Shown here piece by piece: positions 28,369 to 37,191 of a DNA stretch of 64,000 nt. The notes below the pieces were generated by a model, which was not told the DNA's origin, searched no databases, and was given only the letters and a program-made list of their open reading frames with translations. Position 1 is the first letter of the stretch; each line of letters starts with the position of its first letter. The position numbers and the translations under genes are program-made. Source of the stretch: Clostridium weizhouense (lineage in GTDB: Bacteria; Bacillota; Clostridia; Clostridiales; Clostridiaceae); assembly GCF_019431045.1 (NCBI RefSeq), contig NZ_JAHXPT010000011.1, positions 1 through 64,000 of the forward strand, read 5' to 3'.

Positions 28369-30069
28369 ATGAAAAATTTTAATGATTTACGTAAAGAATT
28401 AATTAGCATAGATGGTAGGGGATATAAAGCATATAAACAACTTGAAGGGATGTATGATTTTAATAAATATATATTATCAATAGATCATGTTCAAGGAGAT
28501 CCATTTGCATCTCCATCTAGAGTAAGGATAATAATAGATAAAAAAATTTCGGATATTCCAGAAGAATTAGTAAATGATAGTTATAAAAAGGTAGCAGTTC
28601 AAGATTATTTGACTAGAATATTCTATAAAAATATATATTCATATAGTAGTAAGGTTTTTGGGTCAGGAAAGAGTGGATTAATATCTATAAGTAAATGTAC
28701 GCAAGAAATATTAGATAGAACTTCAATTGTAATAAGTGATAAAAAAATAGAAGCTAGGATAGAAGTTGGATTTCCAGCAAGGGGAAGAAGTGTCCTTTCA
28801 AAAGAATTAGAAAAGATTTTATTTGATTTTTTACCTAAGATAGTAGAGTCTTCTATTATTTATAAGAATTTAGATAAAAACAAACTTATAAATCAAGTAA
28901 GATTAGTTGAGGATCAAGAGTTTATAAGAAATGAATTAAAAAGAAACAATTTAATTGCATTTATTGCAAATGATTCTATATTACCTAGAGAATCAGGAGT
29001 ATCAACTAAACCTTTAAAGGAAGGAATACCATTTAAATCTCCTAAAAATCTAGAAGTTAAATTTATTTTACCTAATAAAGGCGAAATTATAGGAATGGGG
29101 ATAAAGAAAGGTATAACAATTATTGTTGGTGGTGGATACCATGGAAAATCTACATTACTAAATGCATTAGAACTAGGTATTTATAACCATATTGAAGGTG
29201 ATGGAAGAGAATTTGTAATAACAGATGATACTGCATTAAAGGTTAGAGCGGAAGATGGAAGAGTAATTCTTAAAGATGATATATCATTATTTATAAATAA
29301 TTTACCTAATAAAAAAGAAACAACTAAGTTTTATAGTGAAAATGCAAGCGGAAGTACATCACAAGCTGCTAATATAGTAGAAGGGATAGAGAGTGGAACT
29401 AATGTATTTTTAATTGATGAGGATACATCAGCAACTAATTTTATGATTAGAGATGATGTAATGCAAATGTTAGTTTCTAAAGATAAAGAACCTATAACAC
29501 CTTTTATTGAAGTAGCTAGAGATTTATATAGTCAAAAGGGAATCTCAACAATTATAGTAGTAGGAAGTTCAGGGGACTATTTCGATATAGCTGATAATGT
29601 AATACAAATGGATTGCTATAATATAAAAGATGTAACAGAGCAAGCAAAAAGTATTAGTAAAGGAAAAATACTTTCAAAAATACAAGAAAGAAATTGTGAT
29701 ATAAAGATAAATCTAAATAGAGTAGTAAAAAAGGGTAGCATTGAAAAAGGATACAAAGGTGTAAAGGTAAAAACTTTAGGTGTAGATGGATTATCTATTA
29801 ACAAAGAAAATATAGATCTAAGAGCAGTTGAACAAATTGTTGATAGTGAACAAATCAATACTATTGGTGAAATAATGAAATGGGCAGAAGATAATGTTAT
29901 AGACGGAAAGAGAACATTGATAGAAATAACAGATGAAATAATAGACTATATAGAAAAGAATGGAATTATTTCGATTAGCAATATAAGAGGTGGCCATGGT
30001 AGACTATCAATGCCAAGAAGACAAGAAATAATGGCAGCATTTAATAGATTCCGTAGTTTAAAAATATAA
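28369..30069 (+). CDS. Predicted ABC-class P-loop ATPase (COG3044)
   Basis: 566 residues from ATG 28369, 8 nt after AAGGTGA; the in-frame GTG 28357 lies within that site. An N-terminal domain (about 1-230, with DHVQGDPFASPSRVRI) precedes an ABC-like core: Walker A GGGYHGKSTLL (about 262-272), a signature-like SGSTSQAANI, and Walker B VFLIDEDTSATNFM. It lacks membrane segments. This is the predicted ATPase of the ABC class (PF09818), widespread but without established function. The C-terminal GGHGRLSMPRRQEIMAA segment is family-conserved. Confidence 0.85.
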   Translation: MKNFNDLRKELISIDGRGYKAYKQLEGMYDFNKYILSIDHVQGDPFASPSRVRIIIDKKISDIPEELVNDSYKKVAVQDYLTRIFYKNIYSYSSKVFGSGKSGLISISKCTQEILDRTSIVISDKKIEARIEVGFPARGRSVLSKELEKILFDFLPKIVESSIIYKNLDKNKLINQVRLVEDQEFIRNELKRNNLIAFIANDSILPRESGVSTKPLKEGIPFKSPKNLEVKFILPNKGEIIGMGIKKGITIIVGGGYHGKSTLLNALELGIYNHIEGDGREFVITDDTALKVRAEDGRVILKDDISLFINNLPNKKETTKFYSENASGSTSQAANIVEGIESGTNVFLIDEDTSATNFMIRDDVMQMLVSKDKEPITPFIEVARDLYSQKGISTIIVVGSSGDYFDIADNVIQMDCYNIKDVTEQAKSISKGKILSKIQERNCDIKINLNRVVKKGSIEKGYKGVKVKTLGVDGLSINKENIDLRAVEQIVDSEQINTIGEIMKWAEDNVIDGKRTLIEITDEIIDYIEKNGIISISNIRGGHGRLSMPRRQEIMAAFNRFRSLKI

Positions 30070-30107
30070 CGTAAAGGTTGATATTTTTATAAATTTATGA
30101 GGTTGAT

Positions 30108-30662
30108 ATGGGAAAAAGTATGAGAGATTATAAAATAGCTAAAAGTATAACATTAATATTATTGGTATTTATAATTATGATTTTTGTAGTTTCATGTAGT
30201 GAACAAAATGTTGGAAATAATAAAAATGAAATTGCGAATGAAGAAATTTCTATAGTACCAGTAAACCCTATAATTTTAACACAGGCTATAAAATTACCTG
30301 AGGATGTTATAAGAGATGCATTTGAATATGAAAATGCGCATCAATTAAAAAGTTTATTAGAGTGTTATACAATAAGACATAAGGACACCAATTTTAGATT
30401 AGATAATTTAGAAAGTTGTAAATTAGAATCTTTAAGTTTGATAAAGGATGAATCGATTTATAATAGTTATTTTAAATCTGGACTGGGATTAATTAATGGT
30501 GTGAAAAGAGAAAATGTAAGAATATATACTGTTAAATATAATGTACAATATAAAGATCAAAGTAAGGAGCCAGAAGATAGTGGAGAACGTAAGAAGATGT
30601 TTACTTTGATTAGAGAAAATAATTTAGGTGAGTGGAAAATAGAAGAGATTGGAGAATTCTAA
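30108..30662 (+). CDS. DUF4829-like lipoprotein
   Basis: 184 residues. The N-terminal signal (about 13-29, SITLILLVFIIMIFVV) ends in a lipobox VVSC, with Cys31 as lipidation site. The exported part (about 60-184) matches DUF4829-type domains: SLSLIKDE...VKYNVQYKDQ..KKMFTLIRENNLGEWKIEEIG, which are NTF2-like folds. It should be anchored to the outer face of the membrane. Function is unknown. It starts 38 nt after the ABC-class ATPase gene with ATGAGG as Shine-Dalgarno. Confidence 0.75.
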   Translation: MGKSMRDYKIAKSITLILLVFIIMIFVVSCSEQNVGNNKNEIANEEISIVPVNPIILTQAIKLPEDVIRDAFEYENAHQLKSLLECYTIRHKDTNFRLDNLESCKLESLSLIKDESIYNSYFKSGLGLINGVKRENVRIYTVKYNVQYKDQSKEPEDSGERKKMFTLIRENNLGEWKIEEIGEF

Positions 30663-30684
30663 ATAATTAAAGACAGTAGATAAG

Positions 30685-30754
30685 TTTTGTACAATATAAG
30701 CATAGATGAAAATCACATTAGTGATAGACATCTATGCTTATTTTTTGTACAAAA
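30685..30754. terminator. Long nested hairpin / terminator
   Basis: Three nested inverted repeats: outer TTTTGTACA / TGTACAAAA, middle AAGCATAGATG / CATCTATGCTT, inner ATCAC / GTGAT. A TTATTTTTT run follows the middle stem. It ends the lipoprotein transcript and could also work on the other strand. Confidence 0.75.
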
Positions 30755-30932
30755 ACAAAATTATTTATCATATTAATTCAATACATCAAATGAATTTTGT
30801 GTAAATATATTTTATACAAAATCTATATTTTTACTTATAAAAACGGGAAAATACAAAAACTGATTAATACCTTTTATTACAAAATTTTTATTAAAAAGAT
30901 GATACTATATATTATAAAAGGGAGGCTATATT

Positions 30933-31072
30933 ATGAAAAATGTAAAAAAACATCTGTAACAATCAAAGGTTTTAGACAGGCTACATTAGGAGACATTTTT
31001 GAAGGTTCTTGTGTAATTATAAAAAAAGATATTGATTTTAATCTACAACAAGTGGAAGTTGATTTTATATGA
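30933..31072 (+). pseudogene. Micro-ORF with apparent frame slip in an A7 run, coupled to the next gene
   Basis: AAGGGAGG at 30918-30925 and ATG 30933 are an ideal start, but the frame closes after eight codons (MKNVKKHL). The frame one base over runs open from the A7 tract (30944-30950) to a TGA at 31070-31072, which overlaps the next ATG as ATGA. With one extra A in the tract a 46-residue product results (MKNVKKTSVTIKG...EVDFI). This is either a recent frameshift or transcriptional slippage on the A run. No family was recognised, and no other start codon exists in the open frame nearby. Confidence 0.5.
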
Positions 31073-31326
31073 ATATGGCAGCATTTCTATTAACCACAGT
31101 ATCTATAGTATATGCAATAAAGCTTACTAAATATAATTTTAAATATGAGCAAAGACAAAAAGTAAAAATTCTTCACTCTTTAATTTATTTAATAATAGCT
31201 ATACCATTTTTTAAAATTATATTTCTAATGTTATTTGATGATACATTAATAGTTATATCAACAACAATAAGTTCATTGGGTGTATATTATGTATATACTA
31301 TTAAACAAAAAAATAAAGGAAATTAA
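31069..31326 (+). CDS. Small membrane protein, unknown
   Basis: 85 residues with three hydrophobic segments (about 2-18, 34-55 and 58-78), separated by a basic loop KYNFKYEQRQKVK. Its ATG overlaps the TGA of the preceding micro-ORF (ATGA), the usual sign of translational coupling, and it has no strong Shine-Dalgarno of its own. No family was recognised. With the peptide upstream and another small membrane protein downstream, a peptide/immunity or toxin-like role could be imagined, but nothing in the sequence proves it. Confidence 0.55.
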   Translation: MNMAAFLLTTVSIVYAIKLTKYNFKYEQRQKVKILHSLIYLIIAIPFFKIIFLMLFDDTLIVISTTISSLGVYYVYTIKQKNKGN

Positions 31327-31400
31327 ATGGTATTTTAAAAATAAATGGAATCAAAGATAAAGATATTTAGAATTATTCTAGTATAAAAAGGAGAATACTT

Positions 31401-31739
31401 ATGAATAAATTAATCTCTATAATATTGCCTTATTTATTAATATGTTTAATTTTTATTTATGATCATATGTTTCCATACAAAGATTTAATAATAGTAGGAA
31501 TAGTTCTATTATTCCCTATGATTTTCATTTTCCAAGGTATTATACATTCAAATTCAATAAAACACTTGCTTATTGAATTTCTATTATCTTCTGTAATAAT
31601 ACTATTGTTTTTTAAACAATGGTATTGCATAGATGATACTTTTGATTTAATTACAAGATATATATTATTAGGATTTGTAGCATTTATTATAAAAAAATTA
31701 ATAGACTTTTTAAAGAATAACAAACTAAAAAATATGTAA
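31401..31739 (+). CDS. Small multi-pass membrane protein, unknown
   Basis: 112 residues, four predicted membrane segments (about 4-20, 27-47, 56-73 and 83-101) and a basic tail KKLIDFLKNNKLKNM, so the C terminus is probably cytoplasmic. AAAGGAG precedes the ATG by 9 nt, so translation is credible. No conserved motif was recognised. It lies 74 nt after the preceding small membrane protein in the same direction. Confidence 0.6.
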   Translation: MNKLISIILPYLLICLIFIYDHMFPYKDLIIVGIVLLFPMIFIFQGIIHSNSIKHLLIEFLLSSVIILLFFKQWYCIDDTFDLITRYILLGFVAFIIKKLIDFLKNNKLKNM

Positions 31740-31955
31740 TTGGTATGTAATATAAGTAACTCACTTTATCATAAAACAAAAAATATTATTCAAATATTTA
31801 AGAATTATTACATTTACAATATATGTTATAATTAACCAGTAATAAAGTGGAAATTTATATAAAAATAAGTTGTAAAGATTAAATTCTAATTTAAAATATA
31901 GTAATTGAAATAGTAAATTTAAAAATAAATAAATAGTATAAGGGGTAAATAGATT

Positions 31956-32603
31956 ATGGGTTTTAATATAATTGATATGAATACTTGGGATAGAAAGGAT
32001 TGCTTTAATCATTTTTTTAATAATGCAAAATGTACATATAGTATAACTGTAAATATTGATATTACAAATCTTTATAATTATATAAAGGATAATAAACTGA
32101 GATTATATCCAACATTTACGTGGGTTGTATCAAAAGCGATAAATAATTATCAAGAATTCAAAATGGCATTTGATGAAGAAGGATGCTTAGGATTCTTTGA
32201 TGAAATTGGTCCAAGTTATTCTGTGTTAAATGATAAAACTAAAGTAATGTGTGATTTATATACTTCATTTAACAGTGTATTTTTAGATTTTTATAAAGAT
32301 ATGAATAACGCGTTAAACAATTATAAAAAGGATACTAATTTTACTACAGATTCTCAAAATAACTTTTTTATTGTTTCTTGTTTACCTTGGTTTAATTATA
32401 CAGCTTTTAATGTAAACAATGAAAGCAGTAGTACTTTTCTATTTCCAATGGTAACATGGGGAAAATTTACTGAAGAAGATAATAAAATTATTATGCCAAT
32501 AACTATTCAAGTTCACCATGCTGTTGCTGATGGATATCATTGTTCTTTATTCTTTTCAGATGTAAAAGAAATATCATTAAATCCAGAAAAATATTTAAAA
32601 TGA
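31956..32603 (+). CDS. cat: Type A chloramphenicol O-acetyltransferase
   Basis: 215 residues, the normal length for CAT trimers. The catalytic HHAVADG motif is near the C terminus (QVHHAVADGYH), with the His general base. The acetyl-CoA and drug-pocket stretches TWVVSKAINNYQEFKMAF and SVLNDKTKVMCDLYTSF also match the family. It acetylates the 3-hydroxyl of chloramphenicol in the cytoplasm. Base composition equals that of its neighbours, and no transposon or plasmid gene flanks it, so it looks like a resident chromosomal copy. AAGGGG lies 11 nt before the ATG. No leader peptide of the inducible cat type was found. Confidence 0.93.
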   Translation: MGFNIIDMNTWDRKDCFNHFFNNAKCTYSITVNIDITNLYNYIKDNKLRLYPTFTWVVSKAINNYQEFKMAFDEEGCLGFFDEIGPSYSVLNDKTKVMCDLYTSFNSVFLDFYKDMNNALNNYKKDTNFTTDSQNNFFIVSCLPWFNYTAFNVNNESSSTFLFPMVTWGKFTEEDNKIIMPITIQVHHAVADGYHCSLFFSDVKEISLNPEKYLK

Positions 32604-32748
32604 ATAACAAATTTAAATTTAAGTACTTAAAACATTAATTTGATGATATTTTAAGAAGGAAAATTATATTAAAGAAATGTTATTTATCACGATAAGGGAC
32701 TTGCTATAAACTTTTGTGAAGAAGTATTATAGATTATTTTATAAAAAA

Positions 32749-32793
32749 ATTAAGTCATAGAATGATTTTAAAAAACATTCTATGACTTAGTTT
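32749..32793. terminator. Bidirectional terminator
   Basis: AAGTCATAGAATG / CATTCTATGACTT around attttaaaaaa, with A-rich and T-rich flanks, between the convergent cat region and the YjiH gene. Confidence 0.85.
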
Positions 32794-32852
32794 TTTATTA
32801 TAATGTGTATATGTCTGAAATGACATTTTACTTATGTAAATATATTTTTTAA

Positions 32853-34202
32853 TTAAAATAGTAGATTTGCTATTAGTACAATTATAGGTAATGTTATTAT
32901 TGTACGTTCTATAAATATAATAAATAAATCTTTTAAAGATACAGGTATTTTTGATCCAAGAAGTAATCCGCCTACCTCTGACATATATATTAATTGAGTT
33001 ACTGATGTACATGCAATTATGAATCTAGTCATTTCATTTTCAATAGTTGTAGCTAATACCGAAGGTATAAACATATCAGCGAATCCAACAACTAATGTTT
33101 GAGATGCAGCAACTGCTTCAGGTACTCTTAATAATTTTAAAAGTGGAATAAATGGTAATCCTAAGATTTCAAAAAATGTAGAGTATTCAGCGATCATAAG
33201 AGCAATTCCTCCCATAGCCATAACTACAGGTAAAACTCCTAACCACATATCTATTACATTTTGTAATCCATCTAAAATAAATGCTTTAAAATTTGAGTTA
33301 TTTTCAGCTTTTTCAATAGCATTTTTTAATCCCCAAGTAAATGCATTATATTCATCAGGAATAAAGTCTACATTTTCTTTAAGAGCTGTCCCATCTATGT
33401 ATGTATCTGATTTTTTACATAGTGGTCTTATTCTAGGAATAATTATAGCAGCTACTATTCCAGATAATGTAACAGTTAAATAAAATGGAACAAACATATG
33501 TGCAAGTCCAACCTGACTTATAACCATTAAACTAAATGTAATTGATACAGCTGAAAAAGATGTTCCGATTACTGCTGCTTCTTTTTGTGTATAAAATCCT
33601 TCTTCATATTGTTTACTTGTTAAAAGTATTCCGATAGTACCATCACCAAGCCAAGATGTAATACAATCTATTGAAGATCTTCCAGGGAGCTTGAAAATTG
33701 GTCTCATTACTTTAGTCAATAAGGATCCAAAGAATTCTAATAAGCCATGATTAAGTAATAATGGTAAAAATAAACCTGCAAATAAAAATACAGATGTTAA
33801 CAAAGGTAATAAATTAAATAGTACCATTCCACCAGTTTTTTCTGACCATATAAATTCAGGTCCTATTTTAAAATAGCACATTATTACTAAAAACATTCCT
33901 ACTATTCTTGCTGTTAACCAAGGATAACTCACATTAAATAGTGAATTTACAAATTTATTTTTAGATTTAAATAATTTAACAAAAACACTTCCAATTGCTG
34001 ATATTGAAATAAAAGCAAGAGCTAAAATTGGAAGTATACTTTCAAAAGAAGTAACCACAAAATTAGATAGAAAAGCTATTGGTATTGTAAAATTCCCATC
34101 TATTTTTACTGGCGTCATAAATAATAAAATACCTATTAATGAAGGTATAATAAATTTTAATAATGAAAGAGTATTTAAATTAATATTTGAATTTTTATTC
34201 AT
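32853..34202 (-). CDS. YjiH family (nucleoside-recognition/Gate domain) membrane protein
   Basis: 449 residues, about ten membrane segments. The N-terminal SLLKFIIPSLIGILLFMTPVK and the two Gate-like halves (LWLGDGTIGILLTSKQYEEG region, and GFADMFIPSVLATTI...EVGGLLLGSKIP) match the YjiH family, related to spore maturation SpmA/SpmB-like Gate proteins. Transport or signalling roles are proposed, but the substrate is not known. AGGGGGA precedes the ATG at 34202. The gene stands alone, convergent with cat and divergent from the chemoreceptor. Confidence 0.85.
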   Translation of the reverse strand: MNKNSNINLNTLSLLKFIIPSLIGILLFMTPVKIDGNFTIPIAFLSNFVVTSFESILPILALAFISISAIGSVFVKLFKSKNKFVNSLFNVSYPWLTARIVGMFLVIMCYFKIGPEFIWSEKTGGMVLFNLLPLLTSVFLFAGLFLPLLLNHGLLEFFGSLLTKVMRPIFKLPGRSSIDCITSWLGDGTIGILLTSKQYEEGFYTQKEAAVIGTSFSAVSITFSLMVISQVGLAHMFVPFYLTVTLSGIVAAIIIPRIRPLCKKSDTYIDGTALKENVDFIPDEYNAFTWGLKNAIEKAENNSNFKAFILDGLQNVIDMWLGVLPVVMAMGGIALMIAEYSTFFEILGLPFIPLLKLLRVPEAVAASQTLVVGFADMFIPSVLATTIENEMTRFIIACTSVTQLIYMSEVGGLLLGSKIPVSLKDLFIIFIERTIITLPIIVLIANLLF

Positions 34203-34466
34203 TTTTCCCCCTATATTTTTTATAAATATACAACAGATACTATTTTAATATATAAAGGAAAAAAAAGATAGTCTTAATTTATGGTAAACATTTAATTATT
34301 ATTTCATATTTTTAAAATTAATAAATATAAGTATTATAATTTTGCTATTAATGAATTACAACATATAAATTTAAAACATTTTGAAAAAATAATTAAGTCT
34401 AAATACAGTAGATGCATATAATGTATTAGTAGTTAAATCTAATTAAATACGAAGGAGGATATATGT

Positions 34467-36164
34467 ATGTACAAAAGTATAAAAAATATGTTTAAAAATT
34501 TTTCTATAAGAAGAAAAATAACAACAGGCTTTTTGACTATATTGGTATTAACTTTTGTATTTATGGGTGTTTCATTAAAGGGTTTTCAAAATGTGGCTAA
34601 TAAAACAAATGATCTATATGAAGGACCATATAAAGTTAATGAGCTAACCTGGAGTATAAGAGCAGAATTTATAAGAGTACAAAAATATATGTATCAAGCT
34701 ATGAGTGAACCTGATAAAGATAAAATAAAAAGTCATATAGATAACTTAAATGATGAAATGAATGCATTAGATAATGATTTAATAGAACTCAAGACTGTAT
34801 TTTTAGGGGATAAAAAATTAATAAATGATTTCGAATATTATATGAAAAATATAGAATCAGATAGAAATGAAATTTGTAAATTAATTTTAGAAGAAAAAGA
34901 TGAAGAAGCAAATGAGATAGTAATGGGAGCTTATAATAAAGACGAAGAACTTGCAAGAAAGGCGATAATAAGTATTTCAGAAAATTCAAATGAACAAGCT
35001 GAAGAGTTTGTAAAAAATGCAAATGAGTCTAAACAAAAGGTTATGATAGGATCTATAATAATGTTAGTAGTTATACTAATCTTATCAATTTTGATGAGTA
35101 GCATTATAAGAAAGGTTTTATTAGATGGTATTAATCATATCATGAATATGTCTAAAAATTTATCAGAAGGTCATCTTAATACTGATTATAGTTATGAATC
35201 AAAAGATGAGATGGGACAAATGACTAAAGATTTAAATAATACTATAGAAACACTAAATTCATATTTGAGTGACATAACAGTAGTAATAAAAAATATAGCA
35301 AATGAGAATTTAGATATAGATACTTCAGTAGATTATAAAGGAGATTTTATACCTATAAAAACTTCTTTAGAAAATATTATAAATTCTTTTAATAATATTT
35401 TTAAAAATATACACGAAGTTTCTGATTTAGTGGCAAGTAGTTCAGAACAAATTTCATCAACTACTCAAACTTTGGCAGATGGTTCAACTGAACAAGCAAG
35501 TGCAGTTGAAGAATTACTTTCAAGTTTTAGTGAAATATTAACACGAGTTAATAATAATACAGAGAATACTAAGGTTGCTAGTAACCTTTTTGAAAAGACA
35601 AAGAAAATTGTTGATGATGGAAATGTAAAAATGGACAATTTAATGAACTCTATGACTAATATTATAAAATCTTCAAAAGAAATCGCTGCAATTATAGAAA
35701 CGATAGAAGAGATAGCATCACAAATAAATCTTTTATCATTAAATGCTGCAATAGAGGCTGCAAGAGCAGGTGAAGCAGGAAAAGGATTTGCAGTAGTTGC
35801 AGAAGAAATTAAAGTACTTGCTCAAGAATCATCAAGATCAGTAAAAAGCATTACTGGTATAATAACAGAATCTATAGATACTGTTAATGATGGAGGAAAG
35901 TTAGCTAAGGAAACAGAAAAGGCATTTGAAGCTATTTCTAAAGATATAGATAATATATCAGAATTAGTTAAAGATATAGCAAGTGCATCTGAATATCAAT
36001 CAAAATCAATTGGTGAAATGACAATAGGAGTAGATAAAATATCAGAAGTTATTCAAACGAATTCTGCAACAGCACAACAAACAGCGGCAGCTACTCAAGA
36101 ATTATCTGTACAAGCTCAAACATTAGAAAAAGAAATATCTAAGTTTAGACTAAAAAGTAAATAA
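34467..36164 (+). CDS. Transmembrane methyl-accepting chemotaxis protein
   Basis: 565 residues. TM1 (about 19-37), a helical four-helix-bundle ligand domain (about 40-190), TM2 (about 193-213), HAMP (about 215-270), and the long cytoplasmic coiled coil with the conserved hairpin tip around [20 protein letters not shown]. It senses an extracellular cue and controls CheA. The ligand is not predictable. GGAGG lies 9 nt before the ATG. No che gene is adjacent. Confidence 0.95.
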   Translation: MYKSIKNMFKNFSIRRKITTGFLTILVLTFVFMGVSLKGFQNVANKTNDLYEGPYKVNELTWSIRAEFIRVQKYMYQAMSEPDKDKIKSHIDNLNDEMNALDNDLIELKTVFLGDKKLINDFEYYMKNIESDRNEICKLILEEKDEEANEIVMGAYNKDEELARKAIISISENSNEQAEEFVKNANESKQKVMIGSIIMLVVILILSILMSSIIRKVLLDGINHIMNMSKNLSEGHLNTDYSYESKDEMGQMTKDLNNTIETLNSYLSDITVVIKNIANENLDIDTSVDYKGDFIPIKTSLENIINSFNNIFKNIHEVSDLVASSSEQISSTTQTLADGSTEQASAVEELLSSFSEILTRVNNNTENTKVASNLFEKTKKIVDDGNVKMDNLMNSMTNIIKSSKEIAAIIETIEEIASQINLLSLNAAIEAARAGEAGKGFAVVAEEIKVLAQESSRSVKSITGIITESIDTVNDGGKLAKETEKAFEAISKDIDNISELVKDIASASEYQSKSIGEMTIGVDKISEVIQTNSATAQQTAAATQELSVQAQTLEKEISKFRLKSK

Positions 36165-36171
36165 TATTTTA

Positions 36172-36215
36172 CAAGAGGCTGTGGCACTAAATAGGTTAGT
36201 GCTCAGGCTCTTTAA
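36172..36215 (+). terminator. Terminator after the chemoreceptor gene
   Basis: AAGAG..CTG..GCACTAA / TTAGTGC..CAG..CTCTT hairpin with internal loops, then TTTAAATATT. Confidence 0.65.
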
Positions 36216-36309
36216 ATATTAATTATATAGTATCAGTTAATTTATGTTTTTAATTGAAGGCGCATTCAATCTTCTATTTTTTTATTGCTAGTTATTATAT
36301 TATGTAGGG

Positions 36310-36338
36310 TTAACTTGATAAACTAAATAAGTTATAAT
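36310..36338 (+). promoter_or_regulatory. proBA promoter
   Basis: TTAACT (36310-36315) and TATAAT (36333-36338), 17 nt apart, 32 nt before the proB start. No T-box or other leader is visible. Confidence 0.6.
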
Positions 36339-36369
36339 AGGAGTAAAATGAAATTAAGGGGATGTAGAA

Positions 36370-37179
36370 ATGGGCTTTCGTAATAATTTAAGAGATGCAA
36401 ATAGAATAGTTGTAAAGGTAGGAACATCAACACTGACATATGAGAACGGAAATATTAATTTAAATAGAATTGAAAAATTAACAAGAGTTTTATCTGATAT
36501 GGTAAACTCAGGTAAAGAAGTTGTACTTGTTACATCAGGTGCAATTGGCGTTGGTGTCAGTAAGTTAAAATTAAGAGAAAAGCCCCAAAGTATAAGAGAA
36601 AAACAAGCAGTTGCATCAGTAGGACAATGTGAATTAATGCATATATATAGTAAGTTTTTTGGAGAATACAGTCACGTTGTTGGTCAGGTATTACTTACTA
36701 GAGATGTAGTAGAGGATGATCATATTAGAGAAAATGTATGCAATACTTTTGAAACTTTATTAGAAAATAAAATAATACCAATAGTAAATGAAAATGATAC
36801 TGTTTCTATAGATGAGATAGAAAATATAGTTAGATTTGGGGATAATGATAATTTATCAGCTATAGTTTCCTCATTAGTTAATGCAGATTTATTAATAATA
36901 TTATCCGATATAGATGGTTTTTATGATTCTGATCCAAGAGATAATGTAAATGCCAAATTATTAAGAGAAATTGAAAAAGTAACACCAGAATTAGAAGAGT
37001 GTGCAGGTGGTGCTGGATCAAATCTTGGTACAGGTGGAATGATAACTAAATTAACAGCAGCTAAAACAGCAACTAAAGCAGGAGTAGACATGGTATTAGC
37101 TAATGGTAGTAATCCAAGTATATTATTAGATATTATATCAGGAGAAGAAATAGGAACTTTATTTATAGGAAAGAAATAG
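36370..37179 (+). CDS. proB: Glutamate 5-kinase
   Basis: 269 residues, the short form without a C-terminal PUA domain. Amino-acid kinase fold: VVKVGTSTL at the N terminus, LVTSGAIGVG (phosphate loop), NENDTVSIDEI (glutamate binding) and LSDIDGFYDSDPR. It phosphorylates glutamate to gamma-glutamyl phosphate, the first step of proline synthesis, and is normally feedback-inhibited by proline. It is 12 nt upstream of proA in one operon. proC is not in the window. Confidence 0.96.
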   Translation: MGFRNNLRDANRIVVKVGTSTLTYENGNINLNRIEKLTRVLSDMVNSGKEVVLVTSGAIGVGVSKLKLREKPQSIREKQAVASVGQCELMHIYSKFFGEYSHVVGQVLLTRDVVEDDHIRENVCNTFETLLENKIIPIVNENDTVSIDEIENIVRFGDNDNLSAIVSSLVNADLLIILSDIDGFYDSDPRDNVNAKLLREIEKVTPELEECAGGAGSNLGTGGMITKLTAAKTATKAGVDMVLANGSNPSILLDIISGEEIGTLFIGKK

Positions 37180-37191
37180 GGGGTATAAATA

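Noticed and set aside
30797-30932. N-terminal extension of the micro-ORF reading frame
   Set aside because: AT-rich translation without Shine-Dalgarno; the good site is at 30918-30925 in the other frame.
31740-31955. Inducible cat leader peptide
   Set aside because: No short ORF with a hairpin masking the cat Shine-Dalgarno could be found.
31761-32012. Minus-strand ORF between the small membrane protein and cat
   Set aside because: Extremely AT-rich Tyr/Leu/Ile sequence, overlaps the cat start, no Shine-Dalgarno.
32755-33012. Minus-strand ORF overlapping the 3' end of the YjiH gene
   Set aside because: Different frame within a conserved gene and a terminator hairpin.
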